Positions 25,410-34,095 of a stretch of 34,429 nt of DNA are shown piece by piece. The notes under the pieces were generated by a model. It saw nothing but the letters and a program-made list of their open reading frames with translations, did no database searches and was not told where the DNA came from. The first letter of the stretch is position 1. Every line of letters starts with the position of its first letter. The DNA comes from an uncultured Pirellulaceae bacterium (GTDB taxonomy: Bacteria; Planctomycetota; Planctomycetia; Pirellulales; Pirellulaceae). The DNA is taken from the NCBI GenBank assembly GCA_938083195.1, contig CALKCK010000058.1, positions 1-34,429 on the forward strand, read 5' to 3'. The position numbers and the translations under genes were made by a program.

Positions 25410-26111
25410 ATGCGTCGTTTAGTGCTTGGAATCGCGGTCGCGGTTACCTCGCTTATACCCGTCTTGGGTATGGCGGACGATCAGCAAATCGCTGATTTTA
25501 TCAAGAGCCGGCTTCAAGCCGAGCAAAGCCAAGGAAATTTAAAGGGTTTCAACGTCGACATGCGTGTCGAAAACGGAACTGTTTGGTTTAAAGGCCATGT
25601 ATCAAACCCAGCTCAGGAAATGACTATCCTGACGTCCGCACAGCAAGCCGGACATCTCGGAGTCGTGAAAGTCGTTGACGACATCGAAGTCAGAGCACTT
25701 TCTGCTCCTGCCCAGCAGCCCGCAGTATTTCAGCAAGCAGCCATCACTGCTCCTGCTCCAATGCAAGCACAACGGCAGATTATCGCGACGCAAGTTAGCA
25801 ATCCAATCTCTGCTGTTGTCATCGAAGGCGAGCCTTTGCCTTTCGCAACATCTGGCGGAGCAGCAATGCCGGTTGGCCATGCAGCAAACGTCGGTACACC
25901 GAACGAAGCTCCCAATCTTCCTGGATACGCTTGGCCTGGATATGCAGCTCATCCGAACTACGGTGCTGTAACTTATCCACAACAGTACAGTGCATCAGCA
26001 TGGCCATACATTGGCCCATTCTACCCATACCCCCAAGTTCCACTTGGATGGCGTAAGGTAAGTCTCGAATGGGATGACGGATGGTGGATGCTTGACTTCC
26101 ACGACAAGTAG
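25410..26111 (+). CDS. Exported BON-domain protein with Pro/Ala/Gln-rich linker
   Basis: The 233-residue protein has a signal peptide ending near GMADD and one BON domain (about residues 25-85: IADFIKSRLQAEQSQGNL, VENGTVWFKGHV, VVKVVDDIEV). A Gln/Ala/Pro-rich linker and a Tyr/Pro-rich tail follow, ending in KVSLEWDDGWWMLDFHD. BON domains bind phospholipid or other envelope ligands. The aromatic tail may mediate surface association. The gene has a strong Shine-Dalgarno and its own terminator, and it sits 110 bases downstream of the structured RNA candidate. High expression is plausible. Confidence 0.87.
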   Translation: MRRLVLGIAVAVTSLIPVLGMADDQQIADFIKSRLQAEQSQGNLKGFNVDMRVENGTVWFKGHVSNPAQEMTILTSAQQAGHLGVVKVVDDIEVRALSAPAQQPAVFQQAAITAPAPMQAQRQIIATQVSNPISAVVIEGEPLPFATSGGAAMPVGHAANVGTPNEAPNLPGYAWPGYAAHPNYGAVTYPQQYSASAWPYIGPFYPYPQVPLGWRKVSLEWDDGWWMLDFHDK

Positions 26112-26140
26112 TCGAACGAAGTCTTTAAAGACAATCAAAA

Positions 26141-26171
26141 GCCTCGCCAGTTACTGGCGGGGCTTTTTTTT
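26141..26171 (+). terminator. Intrinsic terminator of the BON gene
   Basis: A ten-pair stem GCCTCGCCAG/CTGGCGGGGC (26141-26150 with 26154-26163, one T-G pair) and a three-base loop are followed by eight T at 26164-26171. Confidence 0.93.
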
Positions 26172-26734
26172 GCGCCTCAAGAAATGAATCACCGATGCAA
26201 GCCTAATGGAACCATCTACCATCCTCCGTTCGGCTAAGGCCCGCCCCTCGAATGCCGGGTAAAATGAGCTTAAAAACTGTGACGCCACTCTAACGCGACC
26301 AGGCATCAATAAATCACGAGCCAGTTCAGTTGTCGAAACCCTTCGCCACGGCCTCTGACAAAGCCCAATTCGAGGATCAGACGGCAGTCTCGCCTCCGAG
26401 GCCAATACTCATCGCCGCGGCCGTTCAGCTCGATACTGCCTTCTCCTTCCACTCTGCGTCGGATCTGCTCGGGAACACGCCCCTAGGGTTAGCTCAAAAT
26501 CCTCGAGTTTGGCAACGCTGCCACCCTCGCATCACAAAACTTGACTCCAAGACAACAACGCAGTCCACCCAAACTTACATTTCGAGCGGAAAACACGCTG
26601 AAAACTGCGAATTGAAAGCGTTGACACAGGTAATTTAGATATTGTTTTCCGAATAGTCCGAAATATCCGCAAGTCCGGCATAGTTTATCACGATAGGTAT
26701 TCATAAGAGTGATTACACCACAAAGGGATTTGCG
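26172..26734. other. Long G+C-richer intergenic region with nested inverted repeats
   Basis: About 560 bases without a convincing gene. ORFs on both strands start only at TTG and have no family-like features. At 26350-26403 three stems nest: GGCCTC/GAGGCC (26350-26355, 26398-26403), GAGG/CCTC (26372-26375, 26393-26396) and AGAC/GTCT (26379-26382, 26387-26390). A competing pair is GGCAGT 26383-26388 with ACTGCC 26435-26440. A TTGACA at 26621-26626 may belong to the lipoprotein promoter, but no good -10 box lies at standard spacing. Confidence 0.4.
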
Positions 26735-27310
26735 ATGTTAACCAAAAGATTGACTGTCACCATGATGTTGCTTGTTGCAGCAGCGACAGTTTCGAGCTCG
26801 GGATGCTTTTATTCCACCGGACCTTCCTTAGGAATTTTAACAATTCCTATTCCTGTCTCCCCATACTTTCAAAAGGACAAGGAAGACAAATTCCATGTTC
26901 ATGAAAGATATGGAAGAGTTCCAATCATGGGACCACTAACCGCCGGAGGGCCAATTGTCGCCCTCGATCCGCCATCGGACGACGAAGTCTGGTGGGCACT
27001 TGAGCGAGCACGCTCGGTCCAGGGTGGTTTCCCATTCCTTAACGAAACGCAGCGTAACAACGTAACGATCGTTAAAGAAAAGATCGCTGACTACATCGAT
27101 CCACCACGCGTAATTCCACTGGTTGGGCCTGTCCAACTGCATCACGCTCATTATAAATGCACCGTTTATTTCTCTGAGCGAAAGATTGTCGGCTGGCCGG
27201 TACCTCACACACTTGAGGATGAAGATTCCGTTGAGGTACTTTATGTCGACCACAACCACTTCCACCAAGTTGGAAATCTTGATTACGGATCCTCTAGCAC
27301 TCACTATTAA
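26735..27310 (+). CDS. Small lipoprotein of unknown function
   Basis: The 191-residue protein has a signal sequence with lipobox VSSSGC (~24). It then contains a conserved-looking PIMGPLTAGGPIVALDPPSDDEVWWAL segment (short form: SDDEVWWAL) and a His-rich second half (LHHAHYKCTVYF, VDHNHFHQVG). I recognise no named family. The clustered His residues could bind metal. AAGGGA lies upstream of the ATG and a strong terminator follows, so the gene is probably monocistronic. The composition matches the neighbouring genes. Confidence 0.85.
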   Translation: MLTKRLTVTMMLLVAAATVSSSGCFYSTGPSLGILTIPIPVSPYFQKDKEDKFHVHERYGRVPIMGPLTAGGPIVALDPPSDDEVWWALERARSVQGGFPFLNETQRNNVTIVKEKIADYIDPPRVIPLVGPVQLHHAHYKCTVYFSERKIVGWPVPHTLEDEDSVEVLYVDHNHFHQVGNLDYGSSSTHY

Positions 27311-27335
27311 CGGTTCCGCCACAAATTATCTAATC

Positions 27336-27364
27336 AATGCCGCTCTACCAGAGCGGCATTTTTT
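27336..27364 (+). terminator. Intrinsic terminator of the small lipoprotein gene
   Basis: AATGCCGCTC at 27336-27345 pairs perfectly with GAGCGGCATT at 27351-27360 over a five-base loop, followed by a T-run to 27364. Confidence 0.93.
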
Positions 27365-27434
27365 ATGGGTGAATCTCAACGCCAACCGTTGCAATCACGT
27401 TGGTAGGTGAAGTAAAACTTTGAGTGGGTCAGGC

Positions 27435-27498
27435 GATCAACCTCACCAAACCTTAGGGTGTTAACTCGCATTTACTATTATAGCGAGTCAGGTTGATC
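27435..27498 (+). promoter_or_regulatory. Nested inverted repeats upstream of the MMPL transporter
   Basis: GATCAACC 27435-27442 is complementary to GGTTGATC 27491-27498. Inside it ACTCGC 27464-27469 is complementary to GCGAGT 27483-27488. The pair is set 78-140 bases before the TTG start and has no T-run, so a leader structure or operator is more likely than a terminator. Confidence 0.5.
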
Positions 27499-27575
27499 TC
27501 CCCTCATCCCAGGCTGGCACGGTGAAATTCACCTGATCCAACAGGCTTAAAAAAATAACAGCATCGGAATTTGTC

Positions 27576-30068
27576 TTGACGGGCTCTAACGAAAACTCAT
27601 CGCCGGATGAAATTCCTTCCAAGGCCAACGACACCCGGAACTCCGGGCCGCGAAAAAAATATGTCGAAGCAACGAATCCAGATGGTAGTCGAACATTCCT
27701 AGCAAAATGGTCGACCACCATTCTGTGCGTGACTTTGTTTATCGCGCCACTTGTCGTAATGGGTTCTATTAAATCGCTGCGCGTCAGCGCGACCGATATT
27801 CGCCAGTGGCTTCCTACCGATTTTGAAGAGGCGGTTACCTACGACAAATTCCTCGATCGCTTTGGCATTGATGAAATGGTCGTCCTTAGCTGGGAAGATT
27901 GCAAAATCGGAAACCCCGAGGTTGCACAACTTCGAAGAGCATTCCAAGCAGCAACACTTCCCGATCCCACTGGCGAAGGCTTGCCTGAATTACCTGCGTT
28001 TAGCAAAGTGATGAGCGGTGAGCGAATGATGTACCAGCTCAAAGATTCAGGGCTTTCCGAAACCATTGCGAAGCAACGAATGAAGGGTTTGCTCGTCGGC
28101 CCAGATTTAAAAACCACCTGCATCGTAGCCTTCCCGAGTAAAAAACTGGTTGATAGTCGGCGGCTGGTGATCGAAAAGATTTACGACATCTCGAAATCAG
28201 AACTCGGCCTTGAAGCAAGTGAACTGAAACTTGGTGGACCTACCGCCGACGGTGCGGCGATCCAAGTTGAAAGTCAAAAATCGCTCAAGAGCTTCCTTTG
28301 GATGTCGGTTGCTTTGGTCTTCTGTCTGACTTGGTTTCGTCTCCGTGATTTGCCACTCTCGTTCATTGTAATTTTCTTTGCCGGTTTTTGCGCTGCAATC
28401 AGTCTAGCGTTTCTCTACTGGACGGGCGGCAAAATGAATCTCACCATGGTAATGCTGCCCACGCTAACGTTCATCCTGGGCGTTTCTGGCTGCATTCACA
28501 TGGTCAACTATTACCGCAAGGCGTCGACTCTCGGATACGGAATTAACTCGGCGGACCAGTCGATTCTTGATGGTGGATATCCGGTCGCACTCTCTTCGGC
28601 AACCACCGCTATCGGACTGCTATCCCTCGCAACGAGCCAAGTCGTACCTATTCGACTGTTTGGTTTTTATTCTGCCCTCGGCATCTTCACCAGCATTTCA
28701 GTCATGCTTCTGGTCTTACCAGCAACACTTTATTTAATGCGCGGCCGAATTAGTAAACGTTTCTCAGATGAAGGCTCAATGTCAAAACGTGAGCGAACCT
28801 CGGGCGTTAGTCGTTCGACTTCACTCTTGATGCATTGGGTCTACCGCTCCCATTGGCTAGTAGTCATTCCCTGCTTACTCGGGGTTACGCTCCTCGCCAC
28901 CGGCGTGTTTCAGTTAGGCGCTTCAGTCAAACTACAAAATAGATTTGCCGAGCGGGCCAAAATCATTAGCGACTATAAGTGGCTTGAGACCAACCTCGGC
29001 TCTTTAGTGCCGATGGAAGTCGTACTTCAATTCGATGAAGACAACAAGTTTTCTAACTGGCAACGGATGCAAGTCGTCAAATCAGTCGAACAGGCAATTA
29101 AACAGACCACGGCAATTAGTGCGACGCTTTCGGTGGCGTCCTTTGAGCCAAAAATGCCGCGAGGTTCCAATTTTCGCGACAAATTAAAACGTAAAACGAA
29201 ACTCGATGTTTGGAATAAAAACTACCAAAACTTTGAGGACGCAAAATTAGTTAAAACTGTCGGCGACAAAGCCTATTGGCGAATCAGCCTTCGCGTCGCT
29301 GCACTCAACGACATTGACTATGGCGATTTCCTCGAAACGGTAAGCAAAAATGTCAATCATCAAATGGAACATTTAAAACTGACCGGTGTGTCAGCTCAAC
29401 TGACTGGCGGAATTCCCCTGGTCTACAAAGCCCAGCATCAAATACTCCAAGACCTGATGTACAGTTTTTTAACAGCCTTCTTGATCATTAGCATTATTAT
29501 GATGGTCGTACTCAAGAGCTTCTGGGCCGGATTGGTCGCGATGATCCCCAATGTATTTCCACCACTGGTCGTCTTTGGAGCGATGGGATGGCTGGGGATC
29601 TCAATTGAAATCGGATCCGTCATGACCGCCAGCGTCGCCCTTGGAATCGCGGTCGACGATACGCTTCATTTTCTAACTTGGTACCGCCGAGGAACCCAAA
29701 ACGGCCTATCCCGGTACTCGTCGATTCGTTTCGCGTTTGATCACTGTGCGAAAGCGATGATTGATACCTCACTAATTTGCGGACTTGGCGTCATGCCTTT
29801 TGTTTTTGGAATCTTCATGCCAACGGCTAAATTTGCCGCCTTGCTGATGATTATGTTACTAACCGCCCTCCTTGGCGATCTACTCCTGCTGCCCGCGATC
29901 CTCGCCGGACCGGCAGGAAGACTGTTTAGGTTGAAATCGGTCAAAAAACGAGGAGAGATTTCTTCCGACCCTCCCCTCTCTTTTGGGAATCAACGCAGAG
30001 ATGCAGCCCAGGAATCGACTACCTCAAACCTACGCACAGAACCACTAAACACAGTTCGAAGGAAGTGA
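27576..30068 (+). CDS. RND superfamily MMPL-type transporter
   Basis: The 830-residue protein has two RND halves. The first membrane segment is at ~47-67 and further segments cluster at ~235-390. The second half repeats this (~430-450 and ~620-790), each half with a large extracytoplasmic loop. The second half holds GIAVDDTLHFLTWYRR, the Asp-containing helix of the proton relay. The matching first-half segment GVSGCIHMVNYYR has no Asp. This asymmetry is common in MMPL/HpnN-like exporters, which move lipids or hopanoids. The N-terminus is charged and cytoplasmic. There is no ATG before the first helix, so TTG at 27576 is taken. The downstream neighbours are lipid-type synthesis genes, 344 bases away. 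Confidence 0.9.
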   Translation: MTGSNENSSPDEIPSKANDTRNSGPRKKYVEATNPDGSRTFLAKWSTTILCVTLFIAPLVVMGSIKSLRVSATDIRQWLPTDFEEAVTYDKFLDRFGIDEMVVLSWEDCKIGNPEVAQLRRAFQAATLPDPTGEGLPELPAFSKVMSGERMMYQLKDSGLSETIAKQRMKGLLVGPDLKTTCIVAFPSKKLVDSRRLVIEKIYDISKSELGLEASELKLGGPTADGAAIQVESQKSLKSFLWMSVALVFCLTWFRLRDLPLSFIVIFFAGFCAAISLAFLYWTGGKMNLTMVMLPTLTFILGVSGCIHMVNYYRKASTLGYGINSADQSILDGGYPVALSSATTAIGLLSLATSQVVPIRLFGFYSALGIFTSISVMLLVLPATLYLMRGRISKRFSDEGSMSKRERTSGVSRSTSLLMHWVYRSHWLVVIPCLLGVTLLATGVFQLGASVKLQNRFAERAKIISDYKWLETNLGSLVPMEVVLQFDEDNKFSNWQRMQVVKSVEQAIKQTTAISATLSVASFEPKMPRGSNFRDKLKRKTKLDVWNKNYQNFEDAKLVKTVGDKAYWRISLRVAALNDIDYGDFLETVSKNVNHQMEHLKLTGVSAQLTGGIPLVYKAQHQILQDLMYSFLTAFLIISIIMMVVLKSFWAGLVAMIPNVFPPLVVFGAMGWLGISIEIGSVMTASVALGIAVDDTLHFLTWYRRGTQNGLSRYSSIRFAFDHCAKAMIDTSLICGLGVMPFVFGIFMPTAKFAALLMIMLLTALLGDLLLLPAILAGPAGRLFRLKSVKKRGEISSDPPLSFGNQRRDAAQESTTSNLRTEPLNTVRRK

Positions 30069-30412
30069 TCCCCCCCTTAGTGAATGGTTTTTGACCGAAT
30101 CGCACTGACCCTCCACGTGTGGCCTGAACGACAATTAATCCAATTGTCCCCTGAGATTAGTAAATCACCGATTTCAGCCGTTGCAAAGAAGGGGGTTCTA
30201 TGTAGACTTATCTGGCTGAAAACCGTTCGAAAAGTCGGCCAAAAGGCTGAATTGAAAACGCTAGCTGTGTTCATTCTTCGAACGAAATACGTTGCTTTTT
30301 GAGTTAGGCTAAACGCCCGACTATTTGCTGCTCGATATAAAACTCTGTGCTTCGGTTTCCCAGAGCGTCGATTCCGAGCCTTTTTCAAAACATCTACCAA
30401 AAAGATACTTTC
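30069..30412. other. Structured leader region of the oxoamine synthase gene
   Basis: There is no credible gene. GACAATT/AATTGTC (30130-30136, 30142-30148) is a perfect seven-pair hairpin. TTTCAGCC 30172-30179 is complementary to GGCTGAAA 30214-30221 and also to GGCTGAA 30245-30251, two mutually exclusive partners. TATAAA at 30336-30341 could be a -10 box about 70 bases before the ATG, but no matching -35 box was seen. Confidence 0.4.
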
Positions 30413-31699
30413 ATGCCAGACATTTTTGACAAGTGCGATGAATTTTGGAACCGCATAAAGAAAGTAACCGGCGATCATTTTGATCCAGACGTTTTCTTCC
30501 GTCAGTTTCCGGTTACCAACTGCCTCCCGAACGTTGAGATCGAGGGAACTGAGTACCTACAAATCGCAACCAACGATTATCTTGGTTTGGCTACACATCC
30601 CGATGTCGTCAAAGCTGGTACCGACATCTGTGCTGTGAGCGGCGTCGGAACTCCTTTAGGTGCCCGGCCATTAACTGGCAACACCGCAATGCACTTGAAA
30701 CTGGAAGCGGATCTTGCAAAGTTCCGCGGTACCGAAGCAAGCTTGGTATTTAATCTGGGTCTAGGAGCCATGTCCGGCACAGTCGCCTGCATGGTCGGCA
30801 GAAAAGAGCGAGTCTTTGTCGACGCTTACGCGCATGGCTGTTTGCACGATGGTGCTCGGCTTTGTAAAGGCGAAGCAAGCTGGTTTGGCCACAACGACAT
30901 GGATGATCTTGAAAGCCAATTAGCAGCCTGCCCTCTAGAGCAGCCCAAACTGATTGCTGTTGACGGAGTCTACGGTATGACAGGCGACCTCGCTCCATTG
31001 CCTCACCTCGTCGAATTAAAGAACAAGTACAACGCTCAGTTGTTTGTCGATGATGCTCACGGAACAGGTGTTTTGGGTGACAACGGTCGTGGTACACCCG
31101 AGCATTTTGGAGTCGAAGATCAAGTCGATCTTCACGGTGGTACATTCGCTAAATCGTTTGGAACTTTTGGTGGATATGTTTGCGGCAACAAGCGAGCACT
31201 CGATTTCATCAAGTTCGTCTCACCGGGATTCATGCTCACCAAAGCACTTCCCGGTTGTATGACCAACGCAACAATCAAATCACTTGAGTTGATGCAATCC
31301 ATGCCTGAACGACGTCACCAGCTATGGGAGAACATTACTGTTCTTCGTGAAGGTCTGCGAAATGCAGGATTCAACATTGGCGATCCCAAAGGCGCGGTCA
31401 CTTCGATCTTCACTCGTGGTGCGATGGCGTTAACGGCTGTTCGAATGTTGATGGACGATTACAAGATTGTCGTCAACCCCGTCATGTACCCGGCCGTTCC
31501 CTACGGAACATCGATTATCCGAATGACGGCCAGTGCATTACACACTCCCGAACAAATGCAGCGGTTAGTCGAAGCCATTGTAGATGTTTCCACTAGAATT
31601 CCACTTCTAGAAGGCAACGAAGCTGCGGCCAGCAAAGTCGCAACCGTGATGCCTGGAGCGGGAATCTCGTCGGCTGGCTCAAACGGTTCGGCTCACTGA
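30413..31699 (+). CDS. Alpha-oxoamine synthase (serine palmitoyltransferase/AONS/KBL family)
   Basis: The 428-residue PLP enzyme carries the family features: NDYLGLATHP, GVGTPLGARPLTGNT, a PLP-stacking His in YAHGCLHDG (~140), VDDAHGTGVLG (~213) and the PLP Lys in TFAKSFGTFGG (~247). Members condense an amino acid with an acyl-CoA or acyl-ACP: serine palmitoyltransferase for sphingolipids, BioF for biotin, KBL for threonine. No other biotin or threonine-degradation gene is present. A GNAT acyltransferase starts 5 bases downstream, which makes long-chain-base synthesis the more attractive guess. ATG 30413 was chosen at the conserved N-terminus; the frame extends upstream to 30347. Confidence 0.9.
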   Translation: MPDIFDKCDEFWNRIKKVTGDHFDPDVFFRQFPVTNCLPNVEIEGTEYLQIATNDYLGLATHPDVVKAGTDICAVSGVGTPLGARPLTGNTAMHLKLEADLAKFRGTEASLVFNLGLGAMSGTVACMVGRKERVFVDAYAHGCLHDGARLCKGEASWFGHNDMDDLESQLAACPLEQPKLIAVDGVYGMTGDLAPLPHLVELKNKYNAQLFVDDAHGTGVLGDNGRGTPEHFGVEDQVDLHGGTFAKSFGTFGGYVCGNKRALDFIKFVSPGFMLTKALPGCMTNATIKSLELMQSMPERRHQLWENITVLREGLRNAGFNIGDPKGAVTSIFTRGAMALTAVRMLMDDYKIVVNPVMYPAVPYGTSIIRMTASALHTPEQMQRLVEAIVDVSTRIPLLEGNEAAASKVATVMPGAGISSAGSNGSAH

Positions 31700-31704
31700 T
31701 CCGA

Positions 31705-32847
31705 ATGAGTGCCTCAGTTTCTTTCTCGATCCAACCGGTCTCGACATCGGCTCAGGCGCGTGACTTCTATCGACTAAAGCGGAAACTATATCGCGGCAAC
31801 GAGGTTGTCGTTTTTCCGCTGAATTCGATGGAGAAACTTCAACTCGACACGCAACGGCACCCGTTCTACCAACATGCCTCGCGTGAGATGTTTGTTTGTT
31901 ACCGCGACAATGCCGTCGTCGGACGTATCGTCGCCATTAAAGACGACTTACACAATGAACATCATGGCGATCGCGTCGGATTCTTTGGCTTCTTCGAAGC
32001 CATCGACGACCAAGTGATTGTTGACGCATTAATTGAGGCCGCGGCCAATTGGCTCAAAAAGCAGGGATGCAACTCAATTCGCGGGCCAGTCAATCCCTCA
32101 ATGAAAAGCGATTTTGGAGTTCTCGTTGATGGCCTCGATGAACCACCGATGATTATGACCGGCTACACACTTCAACGATACCAAGATCAACTGCAAGCCG
32201 CCGGACTCATCAGTATCAAACGATTTTTCGCGTTTAAATATATTTCTGACGAATCAGATACTAAATGTGAAAAGTGGATTCACCTCAAGGCCGCTAAACA
32301 AAAAATTCTCTCCCGGTATCCCAACTTGGATCTGCGGACGGTTTCAGCTGAAAATTTTGATGAGACGATGAGAGACGTGAACGAACTCGGTAACAACGTC
32401 CGCTCACTCGGTTGGGGCTTCGTGCCACTGACTCCCGAAGAACTTAATTTCATGATTAAGAACCTTCGGCGCGTCATTCGTTACGACACCATTCATGTCG
32501 CATACTGGGATGGCCAACTCGTTGGTTACATTGTTACGATCCCTGATATTAACTGGGCGTTAAAACGGGCAAAAGGGCCATTTGATTGGCTTCGAATGTT
32601 ACAAATGCCACGGCTACTTAAAAAAACCCCACACGCTAGAGTGATCGCTCTTGGAGTCGACGATCAATTCCGGAAAAAAGGAATTGCAATGTTGTTGATC
32701 CAAGAATTGGTAGAGAACTTTGCTGCCTTTGAAAAATGGGAATTTTCATGGGTCGACGAAGCCAACCTTAAGTCAATTCGAGCCATTGGTCGCACCTTAC
32801 CACTGGTAAAATCTCGAGTTTACGAGCTTTTCGAAAAAGCAATTTGA
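31705..32847 (+). CDS. GNAT-superfamily acyltransferase coupled to the oxoamine synthase
   Basis: The 380-residue protein has a first half with FYRLKRKLYRGNEVVVFPL, a GRIVAI strand, and the hallmark IRGPVNPSMKSDFGVLVDG segment (short form: GPVNPS and LVDG). The C-terminal half carries a GNAT acyl-CoA loop, DQFRKKGIAMLLIQEL (~320). This long two-part layout is found beside sphingolipid-type genes; as I recall, bacterial ceramide synthases have been reported in the GNAT superfamily. An N-acylation of a sphingoid base is inferred, not shown. The five-base gap to the upstream gene implies cotranscription and linked function. Confidence 0.82.
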   Translation: MSASVSFSIQPVSTSAQARDFYRLKRKLYRGNEVVVFPLNSMEKLQLDTQRHPFYQHASREMFVCYRDNAVVGRIVAIKDDLHNEHHGDRVGFFGFFEAIDDQVIVDALIEAAANWLKKQGCNSIRGPVNPSMKSDFGVLVDGLDEPPMIMTGYTLQRYQDQLQAAGLISIKRFFAFKYISDESDTKCEKWIHLKAAKQKILSRYPNLDLRTVSAENFDETMRDVNELGNNVRSLGWGFVPLTPEELNFMIKNLRRVIRYDTIHVAYWDGQLVGYIVTIPDINWALKRAKGPFDWLRMLQMPRLLKKTPHARVIALGVDDQFRKKGIAMLLIQELVENFAAFEKWEFSWVDEANLKSIRAIGRTLPLVKSRVYELFEKAI

Positions 32848-33053
32848 ACCCAACCATTCTGCATCAGCACCGCCAGCTCTGTTCGGTTGTTCTGATCGTT
32901 TGAGTTCACAGAAATTTACAACACCGCTTCTGGCCAATTCCCACCTAAAATAGCCTTGTATTCGCACACCTTAAGTTTGGCTCTTGATTTGGTTAAACTG
33001 GCCTTAGATTTATGCTCGCCCATTCGCAACGCTTCATTTGAAACGGGTTCACC

Positions 33054-33935
33054 GTGACAATCCACATTCCAGTCTTGCCCCAAGAAGTCATCGACGGGCT
33101 GAACCCTCAACCAGGAAGCACCATCGTCGATGGGACCCTCGGCGGAGGTGGCCATGCCCAAGCAATTCTAGAACGCATTGGGACCAGCGGAACATTATTT
33201 GGATTCGACCGTGATCCTCTCGCCGTCGATGATACCAAAACCCGAATTTCCGCAGCTAATGCTCATTTAATAACCGCGAATTATTCGGACATGCCCGAGC
33301 AACTCTCCTTATTTGATGTCACTCAAGTAGATGGCGTCTTACTCGACCTCGGCCTCTCCAGTGATCAACTTGCCGACCGTGATCGCGGGTTCAGCTTTCA
33401 TAGCGACGGCCCACTTGATCTTCGATTTGATCAAATGGCGGGGGAACCTGCGGCAAAATTGGTCAATCGGCTTAGCGAAAAACATCTTGCCAACCTAATC
33501 TATGAATTTGGTGAAGAACGATTCAGCCGACGAATTGCCAGAAAAATTGTCAAACTGAGGCACGATAACAAAATCGAAACTGCTTCCCATTTGGCTAGTA
33601 TTGTTCGCTCCTGCATTCCGAGGACTAAAAAGAAGTCAATCGACCCAGCCACAAAAACATTTCAAGCACTCCGAATCGCCGTCAATGAAGAGCTAAAATG
33701 GCTGAAAGTCGCCGTTAATCGACTTCCTGATCTTCTTGCCCCCGGAGGACGAATCGCAATTATTAGCTTTCATTCACTGGAGGACAGGATCGTTAAACAA
33801 TCACTCCAGCAAAATGATCAACTCGAAGTCCTCTCCCGCAAACCAATCATGGCGGGCGAAGAAGAACTACTGAGCAATCCTCGAAGCCGCAGCGCAAAGC
33901 TCCGGGTTGCACAAAAGAAACACGTAGTCATTTAA
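33054..33935 (+). CDS. rsmH: 16S rRNA (cytosine1402-N4)-methyltransferase RsmH
   Basis: The 293-residue protein begins TIHIPVLPQEVIDGL. It has the SAM-binding DGTLGGGGHA, the LLDLGLSSDQL block with FSFHSDGPLDLRFD, ALRIAVNEEL, and IISFHSLEDRIVK. It N4-methylates C1402 of 16S rRNA and is usually the first or second gene of the division/cell-wall (dcw) cluster. It starts with GTG at 33054. No mraZ gene lies in the 206 bases upstream, and the preceding gene is the unrelated GNAT acyltransferase. The next gene, 160 bases on, is in the ftsL position. Confidence 0.96.
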   Translation: MTIHIPVLPQEVIDGLNPQPGSTIVDGTLGGGGHAQAILERIGTSGTLFGFDRDPLAVDDTKTRISAANAHLITANYSDMPEQLSLFDVTQVDGVLLDLGLSSDQLADRDRGFSFHSDGPLDLRFDQMAGEPAAKLVNRLSEKHLANLIYEFGEERFSRRIARKIVKLRHDNKIETASHLASIVRSCIPRTKKKSIDPATKTFQALRIAVNEELKWLKVAVNRLPDLLAPGGRIAIISFHSLEDRIVKQSLQQNDQLEVLSRKPIMAGEEELLSNPRSRSAKLRVAQKKHVVI

Positions 33936-34095
33936 TCGTTGCTAATTAGTCAGCCAGCAGCAAAAGACGCTAGCACTGATGACATTCCACAATTGAATTT
34001 GGCGGAATCACACTGTTCTTTTGCGTTCCATCTCAATCGGCTTTTCTGTATAGTCCCGCCACCTGCGATACCTTCGTTCGTTCAATGGGATTCAA

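Noticed and set aside
26151..26405. 84-codon minus-strand ORF
   Set aside because: It starts at TTG, ends inside the BON terminator hairpin and shows no recognisable domain.
26330..26638. 102-codon plus-strand ORF
   Set aside because: It has a TTG start, no Shine-Dalgarno and unremarkable composition, and it lies in a gap rich in hairpins.
26172..26734. RNase P RNA or tmRNA
   Set aside because: I looked for the conserved blocks of each on both strands and did not find them.
30084..30302. 72-codon plus-strand ORF in the oxoamine synthase leader
   Set aside because: It has an ATG but no ribosome site and no domain, and it covers a run of complementary segments better read as leader structure.
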